From Gemmatimonadota bacterium (GTDB lineage Bacteria > Gemmatimonadota > Gemmatimonadetes > Gemmatimonadales > GWC2-71-9), in assembly GCA_003222135.1 (NCBI GenBank), contig QHUM01000042.1:1-64000 (forward strand): a stretch of DNA of 64,000 nt, written 5' to 3'. The position numbers and the translations under genes are program-made. Positions 23,680 to 32,215 of the stretch are shown here, piece by piece. A model generated the notes under the pieces. It was not told the origin of the DNA and ran no database searches. It saw only the letters and a program-made list of their open reading frames with translations. Positions within the stretch are counted from its first letter, which is position 1. Every line of letters starts with the position of its first letter.

Positions 23680-26600
23680 ATGTGGATCGTTCACGTCGCG
23701 CTGCGGCGCCCCTACACCTTCATCTGCGGGGCGATCCTCGTCTTCATCGCCGGGCTGGTGGCGATCATGACGACACCGGTCGACATCTTCCCCGCGATCC
23801 CGCTGCCGGTCGCGACGGTGATCTGGCAGTACCAGGGGATGTCGCCCGAAGAGATGGAGCAGCGCGTCGTCACGATCGTCGAGCGGTCCTACTCGGCGAC
23901 GGTCAACGACATCGAGCATATCGAGTCGCAATCGCTCGACGGCGTCGCGGTGATCAAGGTGTTCTTCCAGCCCACCGCGGACGTCGCGACGGGCATTGCC
24001 GAGCTCACCGCGGCGTCCCAGAGCAACACCAGGATCCTGCCGCCGGGGATCACGCCGCCCATCATCCTGCGGTTCAACGCGACCGACGTGCCGATCCTCC
24101 AGATCGGGGTGGGCTCGAGCACGATGTCGCAAGCCGAGTTGAACGACTACGTGTCCAACTTCGTGCGCACGCCGCTCGCGACCGCCCAGGGCTCGACGAT
24201 CCCGTTCCCCTACGGCGGCGCGCCCCGGCTGATCAACGTCGATCTCGATTTGTCGCGGTTATATGCGAAAGGGCTCTCGCCATCGGACGTGAGCGCCGCG
24301 ATCAACGCGGAGAATGTGATCCTGCCCGCCGGGTCGGCCCGCCTGGGCAGCCGGGAATACAGCGTGCGCCTGAACTCGAGCCCCGAGGTCGTCGAGCAGC
24401 TCAACGACATGCCGATCAAAGAGGTCAACGGGGCGATGGTCTACATCCGTGACGTCGCGTATGTGCGCGACGGGGCGGGCGTCCAGACCAACATCGTCCG
24501 CCAGAACGGACAGCACGGCACGTACATGAGCGTGCTCAAGAACGGCAGCGCCTCGAGCCTCGCGGTGGTCAACCGTGTGAAGGCGCTGCTCGTGGCGCTC
24601 AAGCCCGCGCTGCCACCGTCGCTCGACATCCAGCTGCTCGTGGACCAGTCGCTGTTCGTCCGCGCCTCGATCTCGGGCGTCATCCGGGAAGCGTTGATCG
24701 CGGCCTGCCTCACCGCGCTCATGATCCTGCTCTTCCTGGGGAGCTGGCGCAGCACACTCATCATCGCGACCTCGATTCCGCTCGCGGTGCTGTGCTCGAT
24801 CATCGGCCTCGCGGCGCTGGGACAGACACTCAATGTCATGACCCTGAGCGGGCTCGCGCTCGCCATCGGGATCCTGGTGGACGACGCGACGGTCACGATC
24901 GAGAACATCAACCTGAACATGGAGCAGGGGAAGGAGATCTTGCCGGCGATCGTGGATGGGGCGGCGCAGATCGCGACCCCGGCGTTCGTCTCAACGATCG
25001 CCATCTCGATCGTGTTCGTACCGATGTTCTTCCTCACCGGTCCGGCGGCCGCGCTGTTCCGACCGCTCGCCATGGCGGTCGTGTTCGCGGTGCTCGCCTC
25101 CTATCTCCTGTCCCGAACCATCGTGCCCACGATGGCCCACTATCTCCTGGCCGCCGACGCGCACCGCCTCGCGGCGGGGGGGACGGCGCCGCGGGGCGTG
25201 ATCGAGCGGGTGAGCGCGCGGTTCGAGGCCGTCTTCGCGCGCTTCCGCGCGGCCTACCAGCGCGTGCTTTCCCTGATGCTCGGACACCGGCGCCTGCTGC
25301 TCGGCGCCGTCGGCGGCTTCGCCGCGGTCTCGCTCGCTCTGGTCCCGTTCATCGGGCAGGACTTCTTTCCGACCACCGACGCCGGTGCCTTCCAGCTGCA
25401 CCTGCGCGCGCCCGCCGGGATGCGGGTCGAAGAGACCGAGCTCATCGCCGCCGGCGTGGAGCGGACCATTCGGCGTGTGATCCCCGCGGCGGAGCTGGGG
25501 CTCATCCTCGACAACATCGGCATCAACCGCAACGCGATCAATCTGGCCACCGGCGGCACAGCCACCCTGAACGCGGCGGACGCCGATCTCGTGGTCCAGC
25601 TCGCGCCGACGCGCCGCACCTCGACGTTCGAGTACGTGCGGCGCCTGCGCGCGACGCTCCCGACCGAGTTCCCCGGCGTGACCTTCTTCTTCCTGCCGGC
25701 CGACATCGTGAATCAGGTGCTCAACCTCGGCCTGCCGGCCCCGATCGATGTCCAGATCGTGGGGCAGGACAAAATGGCCGATTACGGCGTGGCCAGCCGC
25801 CTGGCCGCCGAGCTGCGGCGCATCCCCGGCGCCGTCGACGTGCGGGTGCAGCAGGTGGTGAACATGCCGGAGTTTCTGTTCACCGTGGACCGCATCCGGG
25901 CGCAGCAAGTCGGCCTCACGCAGCGCCAGGTGGCGAGCAATCTCCTCATCTCGCTCTCCTCCAGCGGGCAGACCGCGCCGAACTACTGGCTCAACCCGCA
26001 GAACGGCGTAAGCTACAGCGTGGCCGTCCGTACGCCGCTCTCCAAGATCAACGCCCTGGACGCGCTGACCAACACGCCGGTCACGGCGCCGGGACTCGCC
26101 GCGCCGCAGTTGTTCGGTAACCTGGCGACGTCGACCCGTCAGACCGCGTTCGCCGTTGTGAACCACTACAACACGCAACCGGTGTCCGACGTCTACGCGG
26201 CTGTGGACGACCGGGACTTGGGGGGCGTGGCGAGCGATGTGGACGGAGTCGTCGCCAAAATCAGTCAGTCCTTGCCGAAGGGGACGCACATCGTGGTGCG
26301 CGGCCAGGTCGCCAGTATGCGGTCATCGTTCCTCGGGCTCGGGTTGGGGGTGCTGTTCGCCATGGTGCTCGTGTACCTGCTGCTCGTGATCAACTTTCAG
26401 TCGTGGCTCGATCCCCTGGTGATCGTGATGGCGCTGCCCGGCGCGCTGTGCGGCATCGTGTGGATGCTGTTCGTGACCCAGACCACGTTCAATGTGCCGT
26501 CATTGATGGGGAGCATCATGGCCCTGGGCGTCGCCACCGCCAACAGCGTTCTGCTCATCACCTTCGCGGATGACCAGCGACGGGAAGGGCTCTCTGCCCT

Positions 26601-26856
26601 CGAGGCGGCCCTCAAAGCCGGCTCCGTGCGGCTGCGGCCCGTCTGCATGACGGCGCTCGCCATGATCATTGGAATGCTGCCGATGGCGTTGGGCCTGGGC
26701 GAAGGGGGCGAGCAGAACGCCCCGCTCGGCCGCGCCGTGATCGGCGGGCTGCTCGTCGCCACCTGCTTCACTCTGGTAGTCGTGCCGGTGCTCTACAGCA
26801 TCCTGCGCGTCGCACCGCCCACGCCACCGATCGTCATCCCGGAGGGACACGCATGA
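23680..26856 (+). CDS. RND efflux transporter, HAE1-type inner-membrane pump
   Basis: The 1058-residue protein has the 12-span RND layout: N-terminal span with PVDIFPAIPLPVATV, a large periplasmic loop, and LAIGILVDDATVTIENI in span 4 with the paired Asp of the proton relay. A second half repeats the fold. The double Asp points to a drug/solute (HAE1) rather than heavy-metal (HME) pump. It lies 13 bp after the tolC-like gene and overlaps the adaptor gene, forming a complete tripartite pump under promoter d. Confidence 0.95.
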   Translation: MWIVHVALRRPYTFICGAILVFIAGLVAIMTTPVDIFPAIPLPVATVIWQYQGMSPEEMEQRVVTIVERSYSATVNDIEHIESQSLDGVAVIKVFFQPTADVATGIAELTAASQSNTRILPPGITPPIILRFNATDVPILQIGVGSSTMSQAELNDYVSNFVRTPLATAQGSTIPFPYGGAPRLINVDLDLSRLYAKGLSPSDVSAAINAENVILPAGSARLGSREYSVRLNSSPEVVEQLNDMPIKEVNGAMVYIRDVAYVRDGAGVQTNIVRQNGQHGTYMSVLKNGSASSLAVVNRVKALLVALKPALPPSLDIQLLVDQSLFVRASISGVIREALIAACLTALMILLFLGSWRSTLIIATSIPLAVLCSIIGLAALGQTLNVMTLSGLALAIGILVDDATVTIENINLNMEQGKEILPAIVDGAAQIATPAFVSTIAISIVFVPMFFLTGPAAALFRPLAMAVVFAVLASYLLSRTIVPTMAHYLLAADAHRLAAGGTAPRGVIERVSARFEAVFARFRAAYQRVLSLMLGHRRLLLGAVGGFAAVSLALVPFIGQDFFPTTDAGAFQLHLRAPAGMRVEETELIAAGVERTIRRVIPAAELGLILDNIGINRNAINLATGGTATLNAADADLVVQLAPTRRTSTFEYVRRLRATLPTEFPGVTFFFLPADIVNQVLNLGLPAPIDVQIVGQDKMADYGVASRLAAELRRIPGAVDVRVQQVVNMPEFLFTVDRIRAQQVGLTQRQVASNLLISLSSSGQTAPNYWLNPQNGVSYSVAVRTPLSKINALDALTNTPVTAPGLAAPQLFGNLATSTRQTAFAVVNHYNTQPVSDVYAAVDDRDLGGVASDVDGVVAKISQSLPKGTHIVVRGQVASMRSSFLGLGLGVLFAMVLVYLLLVINFQSWLDPLVIVMALPGALCGIVWMLFVTQTTFNVPSLMGSIMALGVATANSVLLITFADDQRREGLSALEAALKAGSVRLRPVCMTALAMIIGMLPMALGLGEGGEQNAPLGRAVIGGLLVATCFTLVVVPVLYSILRVAPPTPPIVIPEGHA

Positions 26857-28106
26857 GCGCCGTACCGGACATCCTGGAGCAGCCCCACCCCGGCGAGGAA
26901 AATCACCGATCCGAGCCCGCCTCCCAGCGGCGCCGGCGCACCCGAGCGTTGGGGGGCGCGATCGCCGGAGGCGTGTTGGCGGCGATGCTGCTGACTGGCA
27001 TTGTGCCGCGCATCGCGCAGCGGCACCGCCTCACGGCTGCCGCCGCGGCCGTTGGTGTCACCGTGCCCAGCGTGAGCGTGACGACCGTGACGCACGATAC
27101 GAGCGCGTCGAGCGTCAGTCTGCCCGGCGCGCTCACCGCCGTGCAGACCGCCGCCATCTACGCACGGACTCCGGGTTACGTGCGGCGGCGCCTGGTCGAT
27201 ATCGGTAGTCGCGTGCGCACCGGCCAACTCCTCGCCGACATCGACGCCCCCGACCTCGATCAGCAAGTGTCGCAAGCGCGGGGTGTGGTCGCTCAGACGC
27301 GCGCGGCGCAGGAGCTGGCGCAGGCCAACCTGGTGCGCTGGCGGGCGCTCGCCATCGACAGTGCGGTGACGGCCCAAGAGGTCGATCAGATGCAGGCGGC
27401 TTTCAACGAGGCGGTGGCCAACTCGAACAGCGCAGAGGCCAACCTGCGGCGGCTGCTGCAGCTGCAGGGATACGAGCGCGTGGTCGCGCCGTTCGCGGGC
27501 GTGATCACGGCGCGCAACGTGGACGCCGGGGCACTGGTCGGAACCGCGGGCGGCGTGAGCGGCACGCTGACCGCAGCTACCGGGAGCGCGCCCGGGAGCC
27601 TGTTCACGGTGGCGCAGACGGACACGCTGAGCGTGTATGTGACCGTGCCGGAAGACAACGCCGCGGCCGTGACGATCGGGAAGCCTGCCGTGGTCACCGT
27701 GCCCGCGCTCCCCGGCGACACGCTGCGCGGGCGCGTGGCGCGCACCGCCGGCGCGCTCGATGCCACCGCCCGGACACTGCTCACGGAAGTGCGGGTGGCC
27801 AATCCGACGGGCGTGTTCCTGCCGGGGATGTACGCCCAGGTGCAGCTGGCGCTCGGCGCGGGCACGCCCCCGTTGCGCGTGCCCGCCACGGCGCTCGTGA
27901 TCCGCGACGGCCCGCCGCAGGTCGTGACGGTGGGTCCCGACTCGACGGTCCGATACCAGACGGTGACTCTCGGCCGCGATCTCGGGAGCTGGGTCGAGGT
28001 CACGGGTGGCCTGGCGGACGGGAGCGTCGTCGTCGTCAATCCGGCCGACGATCTGCGCGACGGAGCGCGCGTGCACATTGGGGCTGGGAGCGGCACCGCA
28101 CGGTAG
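26853..28106 (+). CDS. RND periplasmic adaptor (membrane fusion protein)
   Basis: The 417-residue protein has one N-terminal span (about 33-50), a lipoyl-like half-motif (AAIYARTPGYVRRRLVDIGSRV), a helical hairpin, the second half (VVAPFAGVITARNVDAGALV) and beta-barrel plus membrane-proximal domains. It bridges the RND pump and the TolC-like duct. The ATG overlaps the pump stop (ATGA). The order duct-pump-adaptor is the reverse of the more common adaptor-pump-duct order. Confidence 0.94.
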   Translation: MSAVPDILEQPHPGEENHRSEPASQRRRRTRALGGAIAGGVLAAMLLTGIVPRIAQRHRLTAAAAAVGVTVPSVSVTTVTHDTSASSVSLPGALTAVQTAAIYARTPGYVRRRLVDIGSRVRTGQLLADIDAPDLDQQVSQARGVVAQTRAAQELAQANLVRWRALAIDSAVTAQEVDQMQAAFNEAVANSNSAEANLRRLLQLQGYERVVAPFAGVITARNVDAGALVGTAGGVSGTLTAATGSAPGSLFTVAQTDTLSVYVTVPEDNAAAVTIGKPAVVTVPALPGDTLRGRVARTAGALDATARTLLTEVRVANPTGVFLPGMYAQVQLALGAGTPPLRVPATALVIRDGPPQVVTVGPDSTVRYQTVTLGRDLGSWVEVTGGLADGSVVVVNPADDLRDGARVHIGAGSGTAR

Positions 28107-28127
28107 CAGCCTTCCAGAGGAGGGAAC

Positions 28128-28811
28128 ATGACCGCATCAGCGTCGTCCCCCGAGCCCATCCTGGCGCCCCTGCTGCTTGGGCTCACGGTCGTGACCGGCC
28201 TCGTTGATGCGGTGAGCTACCTCGCGCTCGGGCACGTGTTCACGGCGAATATGACTGGGAACGTGGTGTTCCTGGGATTCGCTGCGGCGGGCGGGAAGGG
28301 GTTGTCCGCGCCGCGATCGGGAACGGCAGTGGTGGCGTTTCTCCTCGGTGCCGTGATCGGCGGGCGAGTGGCGACGCGCATGAGCGCCGGCCCCCGGCAT
28401 CGCTGGACCGGCGTCGCGTTTGGGGCCGAGGCGGCGCTGTTGTTCACCGCGATGGCGCTCGCCATCGAGCCCACACGCGTCTATGCCGTCATCGCGCTCA
28501 CGGGGCTCGCCATGGGCATCCGCAACGCCACGGCACGGAGGCTCGCGGTACCGGACCTCACCACGACCGTACTGACCCTCACGATGACTGGTCTGGCTGC
28601 GGACTCGAGGCTCGCGGGCGGGAGTAACCGGGGTTGGGCGAGGCGCGCTGCATCGGTTGTGACCATGGTCGCCGGGGCGGCGGTCGGTGGGTGGCTGCTC
28701 AGGTACTCGGTTGCGCTGCCGCTCGCCCTGTGCGGCGCCGTGTCAGGTGTCTGCGCGGTCGCCGCGTACTTCGGCATGCGCCCAGGAGGACTCGAACCCC
28801 CAGCCTCTTGA
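28128..28811 (+). CDS. DUF1275 (YoaK-like) membrane protein
   Basis: The 227-residue protein has about six spans and the DUF1275 landmarks VTGLVDAVSYLALGHVFTANMTGN and MGIRNATARRLAVPDLTTTVLT. Its function is unknown. The last twelve codons (MRPGGLEPPAS) are encoded by the antisense of the tRNA-Arg gene, so the natural terminus may have been lost or the frame may run on by chance. AGAGGAGGG precedes the ATG. It could be the last gene of promoter unit d (21 bp after the adaptor gene). Confidence 0.85.
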   Translation: MTASASSPEPILAPLLLGLTVVTGLVDAVSYLALGHVFTANMTGNVVFLGFAAAGGKGLSAPRSGTAVVAFLLGAVIGGRVATRMSAGPRHRWTGVAFGAEAALLFTAMALAIEPTRVYAVIALTGLAMGIRNATARRLAVPDLTTTVLTLTMTGLAADSRLAGGSNRGWARRAASVVTMVAGAAVGGWLLRYSVALPLALCGAVSGVCAVAAYFGMRPGGLEPPAS

Positions 28812-28850
28812 TCCGTAGTCAAGCGCTCTATCCAGTTGAGCTATGGGCGC
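28777..28850 (-). tRNA. tRNA-Arg (anticodon ACG)
   Basis: Cloverleaf on the minus strand: acceptor GCGCCCA/TGGGCGC with discriminator A, anticodon arm CTTGA-CTACGGA-TCAAG. It overlaps the end of the DUF1275 gene on the other strand by 35 bp. Confidence 0.96.
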
Positions 28851-28866
28851 AAAACCTAGACGGTAG

Positions 28867-28940
28867 TGGGCGGTACTAGATTCGAACTAGTGACCTCCAC
28901 GATGTCAACGTGGCGCTCTAACCAACTGAGCTAACCGCCC
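28867..28940 (-). tRNA. tRNA-Val (anticodon GAC)
   Basis: Cloverleaf on the minus strand: acceptor GGGCGGT/ACCGCCC, anticodon arm CCACG-TTGACAT-CGTGG, T-arm CTAGT-TCGAATC-type. Second gene of a five-tRNA cluster. Confidence 0.96.
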
Positions 28941-28945
28941 GAAAA

Positions 28946-29082
28946 GACTAGACGGGTAGACGGAGAGACGGGTAGACGGGTAGCGGTTCGTAGTTAGAAG
29001 TGGGCAGAGTGACCCTAGTCCCGGCGACTCCGCCCTACGCACCGCTCTCCGTCTACCCGTCTCTCCGTCTACCCGTCTAGTA
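28946..29082. repeat. Palindromic cassette A in the tRNA-Val/fMet spacer
   Basis: Two 42-nt arms (28946-28987 and 29041-29082) are inverted repeats with about three mismatches around a 53-nt loop. Each arm is built of short tandem units (TAGACGGG). Cassette B in the next spacer has the same 42/53/42 layout. It would fold into a long hairpin in the tRNA precursor. Confidence 0.9.
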
Positions 29083-29083
29083 G

Positions 29084-29157
29084 TAGCGGGGGTGGGATTT
29101 GAACCCACGACCTCCGGGTTATGAGCCCGGCGAGCTACCAGACTGCTCCACCCCGCG
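29084..29157 (-). tRNA. Initiator tRNA-fMet (anticodon CAT)
   Basis: Cloverleaf on the minus strand: 5' CGCGGGG and 3' CCCCGCT, so the first pair is unpaired (C1 x T72), and three G:C pairs close the anticodon stem (CCGGG-CTCATAA-CCCGG). Both are initiator hallmarks. Confidence 0.94.
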
Positions 29158-29169
29158 TCGCTGTGCCAG

Positions 29170-29242
29170 AGCGGGAAACGGGACTCGAACCCGCGACCCC
29201 AACCTTGGCAAGGTTGTGCTCTACCAACTGAGCTATTCCCGC
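29170..29242 (-). tRNA. tRNA-Gly (anticodon GCC)
   Basis: Cloverleaf on the minus strand: acceptor GCGGGAA/TTCCCGC with discriminator T, anticodon arm CAACC-TTGCCAA-GGTTG. Confidence 0.96.
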
Positions 29243-29246
29243 AAAA

Positions 29247-29383
29247 GCTAGACGGGTAGACGGCGAGACGCGTAGACGGATAGGGGTTCGTCCCCACGCT
29301 CCCGGTGCTGTCGTTTCCGTGCCTGCCAACTCTAGCCGAGCAACCGCTCGCCGTCTACCCGTCTGTCCGTCTACCCGTCTGGT
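29247..29383. repeat. Palindromic cassette B in the tRNA-Gly/Ala spacer
   Basis: Arms 29247-29288 and 29342-29383 are inverted repeats of TAGACGGG-type units with about six mismatches, around a 53-nt loop whose sequence is unlike that of cassette A. Confidence 0.88.
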
Positions 29384-29390
29384 CAGTCAG

Positions 29391-29463
29391 TGGAGGCGAG
29401 GGGGATCGAACCCCTGACCTCGTGAATGCCATTCACGCGCTCTCCCAACTGAGCTACGCCCCC
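29391..29463 (-). tRNA. tRNA-Ala (anticodon GGC)
   Basis: Cloverleaf on the minus strand: acceptor GGGGGCG/CGCCTCC (one G.T pair) with discriminator A, anticodon arm CGTGA-ATGGCAT-TCACG. It is the 5'-most gene of the minus-strand tRNA cluster. Confidence 0.96.
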
Positions 29464-29606
29464 GTTATATTGGGCCCCCGCAAAGCGTTCCGGCGGGAAC
29501 ACGGCATCTTACCGGGGCGTTGTGGGGATGTCAAGCGTTTTCAGGCTTTTGCGTGAACTTTTTCGCCCCCCCGCGGTATCAGCGGGTGGAATCCGAGACC
29601 ATAGAC

Positions 29607-30611
29607 ATGGCCAAGCACACTCGACGGAAGAAGCCGACCTCCCCCGCCCGGGCCAAGCCCCGCGTGGCCGGCCGCCCTGTGGCGCCGGTCGCGACGGCGC
29701 ATGCCGCCCCGGTGGCCAAGGCGAAGCCCGCCAAGAAGCGCGGGCGCCGCCGTGGTCTGCTCTCCGGGCTCGGCCACCACGAGCACGAGCGCGACATCCT
29801 CGACCAGTACCTGCACGAGGTTTCCAAGACGCCGCTCCTCACGCAAAAGGAGGAGATCGCGCTCGCTCGCAAGGTGCGCGCCGGGGACCAGGAGTCGATG
29901 CAGGAGCTCGTGAAGCGCAACCTCCGCTTCGTGATCTCGGTCGCCAAGAAGTATCAGAACCGGGGCCTGCCCCTCACCGACTTGATCGGTGAAGGGAATG
30001 TCGGGTTGCTCACGGCGGCGCGGAAGTTCGACCCCGACCAGGGGGTGAAGTTCATCTCCTACGCCGTGTGGTGGATCCGGCAGGCGATTCTCGCCGCCCT
30101 GGCGCGCCAGGGCCGCACGGTGCGCGTGCCGCTCAACCGCACCGCGGACCTGTCGCGCATCGTCCGCACCGCGGAATACCTGCGGCAGACGTTGCGCCGC
30201 GAGCCCACGCCGGAAGAGATCGCGGACGCCACCAAGCTGTCGCTCGAGGTGGTGCAGTCGCTCGCTGCCCTGAACACGGGCGACGTCCGGCTCGACGCGC
30301 CGCTCGATCCGGACGGCGACCGGTCGCTGATCGAGCGCTTCATCGCCGAGGATCTTCCCGACACGGAAGACCAGGCGATGGACCGCTTCCTGTCGGACGA
30401 GATCGAGTCCGCGCTGAACACGCTGCAGCGGCGCGACGCGAAGGTGCTGCGCCTCTACTTCGGGCTGGACGGCGGTCGCGAGCACACGCTCGAGGAGATC
30501 GGCGGGATGCTCGGCGTGACGCGCGAGCGCGTGCGGCAGCTGCGGGATCGCGCGCTCAAGCGGCTGCGGGATGGCGATGTCGGGAAGGCTCTAGCCAGCT
30601 TCGCCGCGTAG
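29607..30611 (+). CDS. RNA polymerase sigma factor, RpoD/sigma-70 family
   Basis: The 334-residue protein has a basic N-terminal tail (about 60 residues) and then regions 1.2 (DILDQYLHEVSKTPLLT), 2 (NLRFVISVAKKYQNRGLPLTDLIGEGNVGLL; YAVWWIRQAI), 3 and 4 (TLEEIGGMLGVTRERVRQLRDRALKRLR). It lacks the long region 1.1 and the non-conserved insert of large housekeeping factors, so it may be the primary factor in a short form or a group 2 factor. The ATG at 29607 is chosen because the N-terminus MAKHTRRKK follows an AT-rich leader; no strong Shine-Dalgarno is visible. Confidence 0.93.
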   Translation: MAKHTRRKKPTSPARAKPRVAGRPVAPVATAHAAPVAKAKPAKKRGRRRGLLSGLGHHEHERDILDQYLHEVSKTPLLTQKEEIALARKVRAGDQESMQELVKRNLRFVISVAKKYQNRGLPLTDLIGEGNVGLLTAARKFDPDQGVKFISYAVWWIRQAILAALARQGRTVRVPLNRTADLSRIVRTAEYLRQTLRREPTPEEIADATKLSLEVVQSLAALNTGDVRLDAPLDPDGDRSLIERFIAEDLPDTEDQAMDRFLSDEIESALNTLQRRDAKVLRLYFGLDGGREHTLEEIGGMLGVTRERVRQLRDRALKRLRDGDVGKALASFAA

Positions 30612-30612
30612 T

Positions 30613-30716
30613 CGACGCTACGTTTTAGGACGCTACGTTGTAAGAGATGGCCGGCGGTTGTCCCGTCGGCCGTTTCGTTTGTGCCGTACAACATAGCGTC
30701 GTACCACGTAGCGTCG
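30613..30716. repeat. Palindromic cassette C after the sigma factor gene
   Basis: Arms 30613-30642 and 30687-30716 are 30-nt inverted repeats, each with two copies of GACGCTACG (about 17-nt period), around a 44-nt loop that itself contains a terminator-like hairpin. It starts 2 bp after the stop codon. Confidence 0.88.
30649..30680 (+). terminator. Terminator-like hairpin inside cassette C
   Basis: GGCCGGCGG / CCGTCGGCC (5-nt loop) is followed by GTTTCGTTT. It fits an intrinsic terminator of the sigma factor gene. Confidence 0.65.
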
Positions 30717-30728
30717 TAGTTTATCGCC

Positions 30729-31493
30729 GTGATCCTCCAAATCGGCCGAAGGACCGTCGCCGCCGTCACGGCCGTCGGCCGCTTCGGCCATTTCGTCTCC
30801 GACCTGGGCCGCGCCCTCCCGGACGTCGCGACGTGGGGCGGGCTGACCGTCGTCCAGATGCGACGGGTGGGGGTGGACTCGCTTCCCGTCGCCCTCTTCA
30901 TTGCCGCGTTCACCGGCGTGGTGCTCGCCCTGCAGGCCTCCTACACCTTCACCGGCACCGTGCCGCTGTACTTCGTCGGCACGCTCGTCGGCAAGACGAT
31001 GATGCTCGAGCTCGGTCCCGTGCTCGCGGGGCTCGCACTCGCCGGTCGGGTCGGTGCGAGCATGGCGGCGGAGCTCGGGACCATGAAGGTGACCGAGCAG
31101 GTGGACGCCCTCGAGACGCTCGCCTACGACCCGCAGAGCTTCCTCGTCATCCCGCGGGTACTCGCGGGCACCCTCATGTTCCCGGTGATCGTCGCCCTTG
31201 CCATCCTCGTCGGGATCGCGACCGGCTGGCTCGCGAGCCTCATCCTGCTCGATCTGTCGACGCAGGAATTCGTGAAGGGCCTGAAACTGTTCTACCGGTT
31301 CAAGGACACCTGGTTCGGGCTGTTCAAGAGCGCCACGTTCGGCTGCACGATCACGCTGGTCGGGTGCATGGTGGGGCTCGGGACCCGCGGTGGCGCGGAA
31401 GGCGTGGGCCGCAGCACGACCCAGGCGGTCGTCTACTCCGCGGTACTGCTGCTCGTGCTAGACGCCTTCTGGGCGCTGGTGCTGCTGCGATGA
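30729..31493 (+). CDS. mlaE: MlaE/YrbE-type ABC permease
   Basis: The 254-residue protein matches the MlaE permease: MLELGPVLAGLALAGRVGASMAAELGTMKVTEQ (landmarks ELGPVLAGL and GRVGASMAAELGTM) and about five spans. It is the inner-membrane subunit of a phospholipid transporter that maintains outer-membrane lipid asymmetry. The start is the GTG at 30729; it follows cassette C and overlaps the ATPase gene (ATGA). The partners mlaB and mlaC are not seen nearby. Confidence 0.92.
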   Translation: MILQIGRRTVAAVTAVGRFGHFVSDLGRALPDVATWGGLTVVQMRRVGVDSLPVALFIAAFTGVVLALQASYTFTGTVPLYFVGTLVGKTMMLELGPVLAGLALAGRVGASMAAELGTMKVTEQVDALETLAYDPQSFLVIPRVLAGTLMFPVIVALAILVGIATGWLASLILLDLSTQEFVKGLKLFYRFKDTWFGLFKSATFGCTITLVGCMVGLGTRGGAEGVGRSTTQAVVYSAVLLLVLDAFWALVLLR

Positions 31494-32215
31494 TCCAGTT
31501 CGCGGACCTCTACAAGGCCTTCGACGGCAAGCCGGTGCTCGCGGGGGTCACGCTCGACGTGCAGGACGGCGAGACGATGGTGATCATCGGCTACTCGGGC
31601 ACGGGGAAGAGCGTCGCGCTGAAGCACGTGGTCGGGCTGTTGCAGCCCGATGCCGGGGACGTCATTGTTGACGGCCGGCCGGTCGCGGCGCTCGACCGGG
31701 CGGGGCTGTACGGCCTGCGGCGCGAGATCGGGTTCGTGTTTCAGTTTGCGGCCCTGTTCGACTCCATGAGCGTGGCCGACAACGTGGCGCTCGGGCTGCG
31801 GCGCCGCGGGTTGTCGGAGGACGAAATCGAGGAGCGCATCCGGGAGGCGCTGGCCCTGGTGGACCTGACGGGCACGGAGCAGCGCATGCCGGCGGAGCTG
31901 TCGGGCGGCATGCGGAAGCGCGTGGGAATCGCGCGCGCCATCGCCCTGCGGCCACGTTACCTCCTGTACGACGAGCCGACCACCGGCCTCGACCCGGTGA
32001 CGTCGGCGGTGATGGACCAGCTGATGGTGCGAACCCGCGAGCACCTGGGGGTGACGGGGATTGTGGTGACGCACGACATGCGCAGCGCCTATACCGTGGG
32101 GGACCGGATCGCCATGTTGTACGAGGGTCGGATTCGTCAGGTCGGCGCCGTCGCCGAGATCCAGCAGACCGGCGATCCCGTGGTGCGGCAGTTCATCGAG
32201 GGACGCCCTGCATGA
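31490..32215 (+). CDS. mlaF: MlaF-type ABC ATPase
   Basis: The 241-residue ABC ATPase has Walker A GYSGTGKS, Q-loop FVFQFAALFDSM, signature LSGGMRKRVGIARAIA, Walker B LLYDEPTTGLDP and the H-loop His in VVTHDM. LSGGM in place of LSGGQ is usual for MlaF/Ttg2A. It powers the MlaE permease, with which it is translationally coupled (ATGA). Confidence 0.95.
   Translation: MIQFADLYKAFDGKPVLAGVTLDVQDGETMVIIGYSGTGKSVALKHVVGLLQPDAGDVIVDGRPVAALDRAGLYGLRREIGFVFQFAALFDSMSVADNVALGLRRRGLSEDEIEERIREALALVDLTGTEQRMPAELSGGMRKRVGIARAIALRPRYLLYDEPTTGLDPVTSAVMDQLMVRTREHLGVTGIVVTHDMRSAYTVGDRIAMLYEGRIRQVGAVAEIQQTGDPVVRQFIEGRPA

Noticed and set aside
28941..29390. Possible CRISPR array from the TAGACGGG repeats
   Set aside because: The units are 8-9 nt, contiguous and inverted, with no regular spacers and no cas genes nearby.
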